From contig NZ_BOOJ01000055.1 in the NCBI RefSeq assembly GCF_016863175.1, positions 78,555-142,554 of the forward strand: a stretch of DNA of 64,000 nucleotides. Direction: 5' to 3'. Below, piece by piece: positions 7,496-14,086 of this stretch. This DNA comes from Paraplanobispora siamensis. Its GTDB lineage: Bacteria; Actinomycetota; Actinomycetes; Streptosporangiales; Streptosporangiaceae. The stretch's first letter is position 1, and each line of letters opens with the position of its first letter. The notes under the pieces are model-generated. The model was given only the letters and a program-made list of their open reading frames with translations, made no database searches and had not been told where the DNA came from. The position numbers and the translations under genes are program-made.

Positions 7496-8392
7496 TCAGC
7501 GGTGCTCGTGGACCAGGTCGTAGGCGGCCTGGGCGAAGGCCCGGACCCGGGCGGTGGCCGCGTCCGCCCGCCACAGCAGCCCCCACTCCAGGGGCGGGGC
7601 GTCCTCGAAGGGGACGTAGACGACATCGGGGCGGGCGTAGTAGCGCCTGGCCTGGGCACCCATCGGGAAGACGCCCTGTCCGGCGCCGACGAGGGTGAGG
7701 ATCTCCTGGAAGGTCGCGCCCGCGGGACCGGCCGCGACCGGCCGTCCCGACGGGGTCCGCGGCGGGGTGTACGCGGCGCGGAAGGCTTCGGGCAGCGTGT
7801 CCGGCAGCTGGAGCATCGTGACGCCCGCCAGGTCGTCGAGCGAGACCGACGACCGGCGGGCGAAGGGGTGCCCCGGCGGCACGGCCAGCATGCGCGCCTC
7901 CCGCACCAGCACCGGCCCGCTGATAATGCCGGGTTCGGGCATCGGGACGTGGGTCAGGACGAGGTCCGCCTCGCCGTCCCGCAGCCACGGCACGACCTGA
8001 CCGAGCTGCGCCTCCCGGAGCCTGACCGCGCAGCCCGGCCACCGGTCCCGCATCAGCTCGCCCGCGCCGACCAGCAACTGGCCCGCCGCCGCGCCGGTGA
8101 AGGCGGCCTCCAGCGTGCCGGTGATCCCCCGGCCGGCGTCGACGGCCCGCTCGAACGCGACGCCGATCCGGGTCCAGGCGGGCCGTACCTCCTCGTACAG
8201 CTGCCGCCCCACCGCCGACAGCTCCACCCGGCGGCTGGTGCGGTCGAACAGCGGGACGCCGACGCGCCGCTCCAGCTTGGCGATCGTCTGGCTGATCCGG
8301 GAGGTGGAGACATGCAGCCGCTCGGCGGTCCGGCCGAAGTGCAGTTCCTCGGCCAGCGTCAGGAACGCCTCCAGCTCGTGCCTGTCGAACAT
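7496..8392 (-). CDS. LysR-family transcriptional regulator
   Basis: This 298-residue protein has an N-terminal winged helix (ELEAFLTLAEELHFGRTAERLHVSTSRISQ without the usual QPALS) and the LysR substrate-binding fold. The variant recognition helix, VSTSRISQTIAKLE, belongs to a common actinomycete subgroup. GAGGTGG lies directly before the ATG; the much longer open frame on this strand is antisense read-through. It is divergent from an NTF2-fold gene 120 bp away, which is its likely target. ATCGT and ACGAT, 13 bp apart in that gap (8402-8424), are a weak operator candidate. The co-inducer is unknown. Confidence 0.9.
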   Translation of the reverse strand: MFDRHELEAFLTLAEELHFGRTAERLHVSTSRISQTIAKLERRVGVPLFDRTSRRVELSAVGRQLYEEVRPAWTRIGVAFERAVDAGRGITGTLEAAFTGAAAGQLLVGAGELMRDRWPGCAVRLREAQLGQVVPWLRDGEADLVLTHVPMPEPGIISGPVLVREARMLAVPPGHPFARRSSVSLDDLAGVTMLQLPDTLPEAFRAAYTPPRTPSGRPVAAGPAGATFQEILTLVGAGQGVFPMGAQARRYYARPDVVYVPFEDAPPLEWGLLWRADAATARVRAFAQAAYDLVHEHR

Positions 8393-8512
8393 GCCACCTC
8401 CATCGTTGAGCGAGGCTTCACGATCCTTGCACAGACGCCCGTTGATCACGGGTGCGGCCGGGACGAGGGTGGAGGGGCTCGCAGAAACCATCCGACACGC
8501 GCGGGAGCCATC

Positions 8513-8998
8513 ATGCACAGGATCGACGCAGAGGCCGTCGCCCGGGAGCTCAGGGACCGTACGGAGATCGTCGACGCGCTGTACCGCTTCGGGCTCGGCC
8601 AGGACCTCGGGGACCGGCGCCTGTTCGCCTCGGCCTTCGCCGCCGACGCCGAGCTGGACTTCCGTCCGGCCGCCGCCAGGTGGGGATCCGAACCGCCGGT
8701 GATGACGGGTCGGGAGACGATCGTCTCCACCATCCTGGAGTTGTTCGCCGGCCGGGTCGCCACCACCCACCAGGTCACCAACCCGCGCGTCGTGATCGAG
8801 GGCGACACCGCCCGCCTCACCGCGCTGGTCGAGGCGCAGCACCTGCTGACCGCCGACCACGGCACGCACGCCCTGCTGAAGAACCTCTACGACGTCGGCC
8901 TCGTCCGCGACGGCGACCGCTGGGTCATCCGCCGCCTGCGCATCGAGAACGTCTGGTTCACCGGCGACCCCGTCGCGATCTTCAACGCTCCGGGCTGA
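8513..8998 (+). CDS. SnoaL-like (NTF2-fold) protein
   Basis: This 161-residue protein matches SnoaL_4-type proteins: a helix EIVDALYRFGLGQDLGDRRLFASAF, a FxxDAELDF segment, a middle GRETIVSTILELF, a THQVTNP strand and a terminal strand VGLVRDGDRWVIRRLRIE. Related proteins include small dehydratases, ring-hydroxylating dioxygenase beta-like subunits and uncharacterised stress proteins. GGAG lies 5 bp before the ATG. The divergent LysR gene probably controls it. No partner enzyme is adjacent, so the substrate is unknown. Confidence 0.8.
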   Translation: MHRIDAEAVARELRDRTEIVDALYRFGLGQDLGDRRLFASAFAADAELDFRPAAARWGSEPPVMTGRETIVSTILELFAGRVATTHQVTNPRVVIEGDTARLTALVEAQHLLTADHGTHALLKNLYDVGLVRDGDRWVIRRLRIENVWFTGDPVAIFNAPG

Positions 8999-9006
8999 GC
9001 GGCCGG

Positions 9007-9762
9007 CTACCCGCTGAGACGGTCGACGGCGAAGGCCAGCAGGAACCCGACGGAGGTGATGAGCCCGGTGAAGATATGGGTGCGCTCGAACGCCTCGGGG
9101 ATCATCGTGTCGGCGATCATGGTGAGGATGGCGCCGGCGGCCACGGCGGTGATGACCGCGATGGTGGCCGGCGAGGCGTCTTGGAGGGCGACGTAGCCGA
9201 TGACGGCCGCCAGCGCGCTCGCCAGCGCGATCCCGCCCCAGACGCCGAAGACGTACCGGGCCCCGCGCCCGGCCCGTTTCATGCCCGCGGCGCTGGAGAG
9301 CCCCTCCGGGACGTTGGAGATGAAGACGGCGACCAGGACCGCGACGCCGACGCCCTCCCCGCTCAGCAGCGACAGGCCCAGGACCACCGACTCGGGCACC
9401 CCGTCGAGCAGGGCGCCGACGGCGATGGCCAGGCCGCTGCCCTCGACGCCGCTCTCGCTCGCCTGCTGGCCGCCGGAGCGCTTGCGGTGCCGGGCGCCGT
9501 GACGGGCGAGCACGAGATTGGCCGTGATGTACGCCCCGGCCCCGGCCAGGAAGCCGATCGATGTGGGGCCCAGCCCTCCGGTGCGTTCGGCCTCGTCGAC
9601 CAGGTCGAACGCCAGCGCCGAGATCAGCACGCCGGCGCCGAAGGCCATCACCCCGGCGACCACGCGGGCCGGCACACGCACCAGCCAGGCGATCCCGGCT
9701 CCGAGGACCAGGGCCCCACCGGCGACGAGGCCCCACAGTCCCGCCTGCAGCCACTGCGGCAC
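9007..9762 (-). CDS. ZIP-family divalent metal transporter
   Basis: This 251-residue polytopic membrane protein has about eight helices and the ZIP hallmark segments LLDGVPESVVLG and FISNVPEGLSSA in helices 4 and 5, where metal-binding residues lie. The His of the common HNxPEG motif is replaced by Ser-Asn here, as in a subset of bacterial homologues, so metal selectivity is uncertain (Zn, Fe or Mn). The cytoplasmic loop RHGARHRKRSG is His-rich, as usual. It is not adjacent to the Zur-like box, so zinc regulation is not shown. The length is normal. Confidence 0.85.
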   Translation of the reverse strand: MPQWLQAGLWGLVAGGALVLGAGIAWLVRVPARVVAGVMAFGAGVLISALAFDLVDEAERTGGLGPTSIGFLAGAGAYITANLVLARHGARHRKRSGGQQASESGVEGSGLAIAVGALLDGVPESVVLGLSLLSGEGVGVAVLVAVFISNVPEGLSSAAGMKRAGRGARYVFGVWGGIALASALAAVIGYVALQDASPATIAVITAVAAGAILTMIADTMIPEAFERTHIFTGLITSVGFLLAFAVDRLSG

Positions 9763-9863
9763 AGCGGTCTCCCCATTCTCATGGCACTGCTCTCACGGCC
9801 GCCGTGTCAGCGCCCGCCGTCGCCCCCTTCCTTCCCTCTCCGTGTCCCTCACAACGGCATCCC

Positions 9864-10856
9864 TCACAACAACGTCCCCCCGGAGACCTCGAACCCGGCG
9901 AGGGCCTGGTCGATCCGGGCGAGGGTGTCGCCGTGCAGGGCGAAGCCGGCCGCCGCCGCGTTCTCCCGGATGTGGTCGGGGGTACGGCTGCCGGGGATCG
10001 CCACGACGTGCTCGTCCTGGTGGAGCAGCCAGGCCAGGGCGAGCTGGGCGGGAGTGATCCCCAGGTCGACCGCCAGGTCGCGGATCGGGGCGTAGCGGTC
10101 GTTGTTGGCCGCGAGGTTCCCGGCGGAGAAGCGCGGCGCGTTGTGCCGGAAGTCGCCCTCGCCCAGGGACCGCACGGACCCGGTGAGGAACCCGTTGCCC
10201 AGCGGGCTCCAGGCGACGACGCCCACACCCAGCTCGCGGGCGGCGGCGAGCAGCCCGGCGTCGATCGGCCGCCACATCGACCACTCGTTCTGCACCGCCG
10301 TGATCGGGTGCACCGCGTGCGCCCGGCGCAGCTGCTCCGCGGTCACGTTGGACAGCCCGAGGTGCCTGACCAGGCCGTCGTCCACCAGCGCGGCCATCGC
10401 CCCGACGGTCTCCTCGATCGGCACGCCGGGGTCCGGATAGTGCGCGTAGTACAGGTCGATCACGTCGATCCCCAGGTTGGCCAGGCTCCGCTCCGCGTAG
10501 CGGCGCACCAGCCGCGCCTCGCCGTTCACCCGCAGCTCGCCGAAGGAGTACCCGACGGGGAAGGACCTGGCGCTCTCCCCCTCCGGTACGGCCAGGCCGA
10601 ACTTCGTCGCGACGACCACCTCCTCCCGCCGCCCCCTGACGGCCCGGCCGACCAGGCGCTCGTTGTGCCCGTCCGCGCCGTAGGCGTCGCTGGTGTCCAC
10701 GTGGACGGCGCCCGCGTCGAGCGCCGCGCCGATCGCCCGTTCGGCCCGGTCGTCGTCGATGTCGCCGTACATGCCCGGCGAGAGCACCATGGCGCCGAAT
10801 CCGATCGCCGGGACCTTCAGGTTTCCGAGTTCGCGTGTCCTCATGCCCTCGATCAT
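9864..10856 (-). CDS. Aldo/keto reductase
   Basis: This 330-residue TIM-barrel NADPH-dependent carbonyl reductase shows the full AKR tetrad: Asp54 and Tyr59 in HVDTSDAYG, Lys85 in ATKFG and His139 in YYAHYPD. The C-terminal VAIPGSRTPDHIREN binds the cofactor phosphate. The start could also be four codons later (MRTREL), where GAGGG sits very close. It is divergent from a LysR gene, and its upstream region shares a 33-bp block with the lipoprotein gene at 11.9 kb, so the regulator probably controls both. Confidence 0.9.
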   Translation of the reverse strand: MIEGMRTRELGNLKVPAIGFGAMVLSPGMYGDIDDDRAERAIGAALDAGAVHVDTSDAYGADGHNERLVGRAVRGRREEVVVATKFGLAVPEGESARSFPVGYSFGELRVNGEARLVRRYAERSLANLGIDVIDLYYAHYPDPGVPIEETVGAMAALVDDGLVRHLGLSNVTAEQLRRAHAVHPITAVQNEWSMWRPIDAGLLAAARELGVGVVAWSPLGNGFLTGSVRSLGEGDFRHNAPRFSAGNLAANNDRYAPIRDLAVDLGITPAQLALAWLLHQDEHVVAIPGSRTPDHIRENAAAAGFALHGDTLARIDQALAGFEVSGGTLL

Positions 10857-10893
10857 GTGACCCGTACGGCCTTGCCGTCCAAGACCCCTTGCG

Positions 10894-10908
10894 ATAACCA
10901 ATGGTTAT
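10894..10908. promoter_or_regulatory. LysR operator (T-N11-A) at the regulator's start codon
   Basis: ATAACCAATGGTTAT is a perfect 7-1-7 palindrome and fits the LysR T-N11-A rule. It overlaps the candidate ATGs at 10901 and 10907 and faces the aldo/keto reductase promoter on the other strand. GGTCTTGGACG beside it (minus strand, about 10876-10886) recurs at the related site near 11.86 kb. Confidence 0.7.
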
Positions 10909-11785
10909 GGACGTGCACCTGCGCGAGCTGCGCTACTTCGTCGCCGTGGCCGAGGAGCTCAACGTCACGCGCGCCGCCCGGCGGCTGTTCGTGTCGCAGC
11001 CCGCGCTGTCCAAGCAGCTCGGCGCGCTGGAGCGGCAGCTCGGCTTCCCGCTCTTCACCCGGGTGCACGGCGGGATGGTGCTCACCGAGCAGGGGCGGGC
11101 GCTGCTGCCCGCCGCCCGCGAGCTGCTGGAGCGGTGGGGCGCCGGGATCGAGGCCGCGCGGGCGGCCGCGCCCAGCGGCACCCTGGTCGTCGGCATGCAG
11201 ACCGCCGTCGGCAGGGGGATCCAGCAGGACGCGCTGCGGAGGTTCCGGGCGGCCATGCCGGGATGGGAGATCTCCCTGAGGCTGGTCGGCTGGACCGACC
11301 CGAGCGGGGGACTGGCCGACGGCACCTCCGACGTGGCCTTCGTCTGGCTGCCCGCGGCGCCCGGCCTGCGGGCCCGCGTGCTGTCCGTCGAGCGCAGGCT
11401 CGTCGCCCTGCCCGAGTCCCACCCGCTGGCGGGCAGGCGGGAGCTGTCCTTCGGCGAGCTGCGGGACGAGCCGTTCATCGCGTTGCCGGCGGAGGCCGGG
11501 CCGCTGCGGGACTTCTGGCTGGCGCGGGAGGCCAGGGACGACGATCCGGTGGTCGGGGCCACGACGAGCACCGCGGACGAGACCTTCGAGGCGATCACCA
11601 GCGGCCTCGGTGTGGCGCTGATCGCCGAGGGCAACGCCTCCCTCTACACGCGACCGGGTGTGGTGTACCGGCCGGTGCGCGGGCTGGCCCCGGCCGAGCT
11701 GGCCATCGCCTGGCGGCGCGACGACCGCCGCCCCCAGGTGCGGGCCTTCCTGGACGCCCTTCCCGCGGCCGGCGCCCTCCCATGA
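10901..11785 (+). CDS. LysR-family transcriptional regulator
   Basis: This 294-residue protein has the classical LysR winged helix (LRELRYFVAVAEELNVTRAARRL then VSQPALSKQLGALE, about 6-40) and an effector-binding domain. No Shine-Dalgarno lies before either ATG (10901, 10907); TTGCCG (10872) and GATAAC (10893) could form a promoter that yields a leaderless mRNA. The T-N11-A palindrome at the start codon suggests autoregulation together with control of the divergent aldo/keto reductase. Its stop codon lies in the first copy of a 17-bp tandem repeat. Confidence 0.88.
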   Translation: MVMDVHLRELRYFVAVAEELNVTRAARRLFVSQPALSKQLGALERQLGFPLFTRVHGGMVLTEQGRALLPAARELLERWGAGIEAARAAAPSGTLVVGMQTAVGRGIQQDALRRFRAAMPGWEISLRLVGWTDPSGGLADGTSDVAFVWLPAAPGLRARVLSVERRLVALPESHPLAGRRELSFGELRDEPFIALPAEAGPLRDFWLAREARDDDPVVGATTSTADETFEAITSGLGVALIAEGNASLYTRPGVVYRPVRGLAPAELAIAWRRDDRRPQVRAFLDALPAAGALP

Positions 11786-11844
11786 CCGGAGCCCTTCCAT
11801 GACCGGAGCCCTTCCATGACCGGAGCCCTTCCATGACCGGTGCC
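11781..11844 (+). repeat. 17-bp tandem repeat that makes a chain of overlapping mini-ORFs
   Basis: Three and a half copies of CATGACCGGAGCCCTTC begin at the LysR stop codon. Each copy holds ATGA, so an ATG overlaps the preceding TGA, and each encodes MTGALP and stops on the next ATGA (11782-11802, 11799-11819, 11816-11836). The LysR protein itself ends GALP, so the repeat has copied the gene's own 3' end. Confidence 0.85.
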
Positions 11845-11848
11845 CGCC

Positions 11849-11863
11849 ATAGCCGGTGGTTAT
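11849..11863 (+). promoter_or_regulatory. Second LysR operator, before the lipoprotein gene
   Basis: ATAGCCGGTGGTTAT matches the operator at 10894 at 12 of 15 positions. It is followed by GGTCTTGGACG (11871-11881), the same 11 bases that follow the first site in the aldo/keto reductase direction. TTGGAC inside it may be the -35 of the lipoprotein gene. Confidence 0.6.
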
Positions 11864-11911
11864 GGGCACAGGTCTTGGACGTCGCCGGACGGGCGCGGCG
11901 ATGCTCCGTAC

Positions 11912-12409
11912 ATGACCGAGAACCTCATCCGGACCCTCTGCCTGGCGGCGGTTCTGGCCGCTCTGACCACCGCCTGCTCCGCCGGGACCGAGGCCGGGCC
12001 CACGGCGTCCGGACCGGCGGCGTCCGCCGCCCCGGCGCGGGACGCGACGCCCTCCGTCCCCGTACGGGACACCGTGCCCGCCGAGCACCGCGCCCTGGTG
12101 GACCGCTTCGTCGAGGCGATCAACGCGGGCGACGCCGGGCGGGTGGCCGCCGTCTTCGCCCCGGAGGCCAGCTTCGACAGCGTGGGCCGCATCTACGAGG
12201 GCAGAGAGCAGATCATGGACCGCTTCCTGGTCCCCGAGGTGATCGAGGCGCGGGGGCGCTACACCCTCCTGTCGGTCGCGCCGGGCGCCGGCGGCCGGGT
12301 GGTCGCCGAGTACGACTTCGCCACCGGCCACGGCGGGCGCGAGCACTTCACCTACGACTGCTCGGTGCGGGAACGGCGGTTCGCCGACTGCGTCGGCCGC
12401 TACGTCTGA
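11912..12409 (+). CDS. Lipoprotein with SnoaL-like domain
   Basis: This 165-residue protein has a short lipoprotein signal (hydrophobic residues 6-20 ending LTTAC, Cys22 to be lipidated), a Pro/Ala/Thr-rich linker and an NTF2-fold domain from about residue 50 (LVDRFVEAINAGDAGRVAAVFAPEA). It would sit on the outer face of the membrane. The start has no clear ribosome site and lies close to the proposed promoter. The upstream block shared with the aldo/keto reductase puts it under the nearby LysR regulator. The stop codon lies in the first copy of the next tandem repeat. Ligand unknown. Confidence 0.75.
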   Translation: MTENLIRTLCLAAVLAALTTACSAGTEAGPTASGPAASAAPARDATPSVPVRDTVPAEHRALVDRFVEAINAGDAGRVAAVFAPEASFDSVGRIYEGREQIMDRFLVPEVIEARGRYTLLSVAPGAGGRVVAEYDFATGHGGREHFTYDCSVRERRFADCVGRYV

Positions 12410-12496
12410 GGAACCGCTACGTCTGAGGAACCGCCACGCCTGAGGAACCGCCACGCCTGAGGAACCGCCACGTCTGAGGAACCGCTACGTCTGAGG
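12399..12496. repeat. 17-bp tandem repeat that carries both convergent stop codons
   Basis: About 5.8 copies of GCTACGTCTGAGGAACC (variants GCCACG and GCCTGAGG). The first copy supplies the TGA of the lipoprotein gene on the plus strand, and the last supplies the TAG of the AI-2E-family gene on the minus strand. The repeat thus fills the whole space between two converging genes. Confidence 0.9.
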
Positions 12497-13612
12497 CGCC
12501 GCGGTCCCCACCCCGTCGCCCGCGCCGGGCTCCGGTGCGGCCTCCCGCTCCGCACCGGGGCCCGCCGCGGCCTCCCGGTCCCTCCGAAGCAGGCGGACCA
12601 GGTCAATCGCCATGGCCGTCACCGGCACGGCCAGGATCACCCCGGCCAGTCCCGCGACGATGCCCGCCGCGACGGTGACGAGCAGGACGATCAGCGGGTG
12701 GATCTCCAGGGCGGAGCCGAACACGAACGGCGCGATCATGTTCTGCAGGCTGCCGTTCGCCAGGATCACCACGAGCAGCATCCACAGCGCGGTGCCGGGG
12801 CCTCCTGAGCCGAGCGCGATGAGCACGGCGAAGGCGCCGGAGATGAACGCGCCGAGATAGGGGATGTAGGCCCCCATGAAGGTCGCCAGGGCGATCGCCC
12901 CGATGACCGGGAGCCGCAGGATCAGCGCGCCGGCGGCCACCAGCACGGTGTTCACCAGGGCGATCAGGGTGACGCCCAGGAGATAGCGGCGGACGAGCAC
13001 GGCCGCCCGGCCCGCCGCCTCGTGACCGAGGGCGGACGGCAGCGGGAGCGTCCGCACCACCGCGGACTCCATGATCTCGGCATCCTTGAGCAGGAAGAAC
13101 ATGATGTAGAGCCCGAGGACGACACCGAGGACGACCTGCATCACGGCGGCCGCGCCGTCGGCCAGGCCGGAGACCAGGCCGGTCACCACAGCGGGCGCCG
13201 CTTTGACGACGTCCTGCTTGACGGAGGTCACCTGCTCCTGGCTGAGCCCCAGGCCGGCGGCGACCTCCCGCAGGTGGTCGACGGCCCTGTCGAGTACGGT
13301 GCCGATCTCGCCGGCCTGGCCGTACAGGCTGACGGCCAGGATCACGGCGCACAGCACGACCACCCCGATGAAGGCCAGGCAGCACAGGACCGCCACGATC
13401 GAGCGCGGGATCCGCCGGGACGCGATCCGGTCCACGAGGGGGAGGAAGACGACGGCGAGGGCTGCGGCCACGAGGAGCGGCATGAGCAGCGACCGCAGCA
13501 CGAACAGCAGGAACAGGACGATCGCGCAGGCCGCCACCAGCCCGGTGAACTGCCAGCCGGCCGTCCCCAGCGCGCGCATCCGCGCCGACGCCGCCGGCCG
13601 CGAGGTGGTCAC
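12485..13612 (-). CDS. AI-2E-family (PerM/UPF0118) transporter
   Basis: This protein of about 375 residues has the family pattern: an N-terminal pair of helices (AACAIVLFLLFVLRSLLMPLLVAAALAVVFLP), a long amphipathic middle section and five more C-terminal helices including GAYIPYLGAFISGAFAVL. Members export autoinducer-2-like molecules, Na+/H+ or unknown solutes; assignment beyond the family is not possible. I chose the GTG (VTTSRPAASA) after an AGGGAAG-like site; the longer frame begins in the operator region. A perfect TCACCC-N5-GGGTGA site lies 134 bp upstream. The tail (residues about 350-375) is Pro/Glu-rich and disordered. Confidence 0.85.
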   Translation of the reverse strand: MTTSRPAASARMRALGTAGWQFTGLVAACAIVLFLLFVLRSLLMPLLVAAALAVVFLPLVDRIASRRIPRSIVAVLCCLAFIGVVVLCAVILAVSLYGQAGEIGTVLDRAVDHLREVAAGLGLSQEQVTSVKQDVVKAAPAVVTGLVSGLADGAAAVMQVVLGVVLGLYIMFFLLKDAEIMESAVVRTLPLPSALGHEAAGRAAVLVRRYLLGVTLIALVNTVLVAAGALILRLPVIGAIALATFMGAYIPYLGAFISGAFAVLIALGSGGPGTALWMLLVVILANGSLQNMIAPFVFGSALEIHPLIVLLVTVAAGIVAGLAGVILAVPVTAMAIDLVRLLRRDREAAAGPGAEREAAPEPGAGDGVGTAAPQT

Positions 13613-13737
13613 GCGGTCTTCCCTGGTGCTGTCCCCGTGGTCGCCGGCCTCATCGAAACTCCCGGATGGTGCGCCGCGGGATCGACGATCCGGTCTCTCC
13701 CTGTGCCGAGGGTCCCCTCGCAGGGTCCTCCCGCGTA

Positions 13738-13754
13738 TCACCCCGGGCGGGTGA
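13738..13754. promoter_or_regulatory. 17-bp operator, perfect arms (AI-2E transporter)
   Basis: TCACCC-CGGGC-GGGTGA, upstream of the minus-strand AI-2E-family gene and the leftmost copy of the repeated operator. A degenerate copy (TCCCCC...GGGTGA) follows about 25 bp away. Confidence 0.7.
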
Positions 13755-13963
13755 CCGGGCGCGCCGTCCCCCTCCGGGGGTGACCGGGTGTGCCGATCCG
13801 TCTCCCGCCAGTGACCCCGCCCTCCGCCGAGACCGCCCCCGCCCCGGCCGCGAGGCGTCCCGGGTCCTCCCGGGACAGCACCTATCCATTAATACGGCGC
13901 TGTCCGTTGTCCCGTCGCCGCAGCCCCTCACCCGCCGCCCGTCCTCGTGACCTTGGACGGAGC

Positions 13964-13980
13964 TCACACCTTCCGGGTGA
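13964..13980. promoter_or_regulatory. 17-bp operator before LAL regulator 1
   Basis: TCACAC-CTTCC-GGGTGA, 107 bp before the LAL gene. All 17 bases are identical to the reverse complement of the site at 19657-19673. Confidence 0.75.
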
Positions 13981-13990
13981 GGGAGGGATC

Positions 13991-14002
13991 TCACCCGGGT
14001 GA
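13991..14002. promoter_or_regulatory. Compact operator TCACCCGGGTGA before LAL regulator 1
   Basis: The two half-sites abut without a spacer. It sits between the 17-bp site and the long palindrome that follows. Confidence 0.55.
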
Positions 14003-14009
14003 AATCGCC

Positions 14010-14034
14010 CGCGGGTGATGTCCCATCACCCGCG
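14010..14034. promoter_or_regulatory. Everted operator palindrome before LAL regulator 1
   Basis: CGCGGGTGATG and its exact complement flank 3 bp, giving an 11-bp-arm palindrome in which the GGGTGA and TCACCC half-sites face outward. It lies 53 bp before the LAL start. With the two preceding sites it forms a dense operator cluster, which suggests tight autoregulation. Confidence 0.65.
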
Positions 14035-14086
14035 TGGAACGGAATGTCGAGGCGAGGGGACGCTCAGGCGAGGATAGGGGCCGCTG

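Noticed and set aside
12399..12496. Possible CRISPR array
   Set aside because: The units are contiguous 17-bp copies with no spacers, and no cas genes are present.
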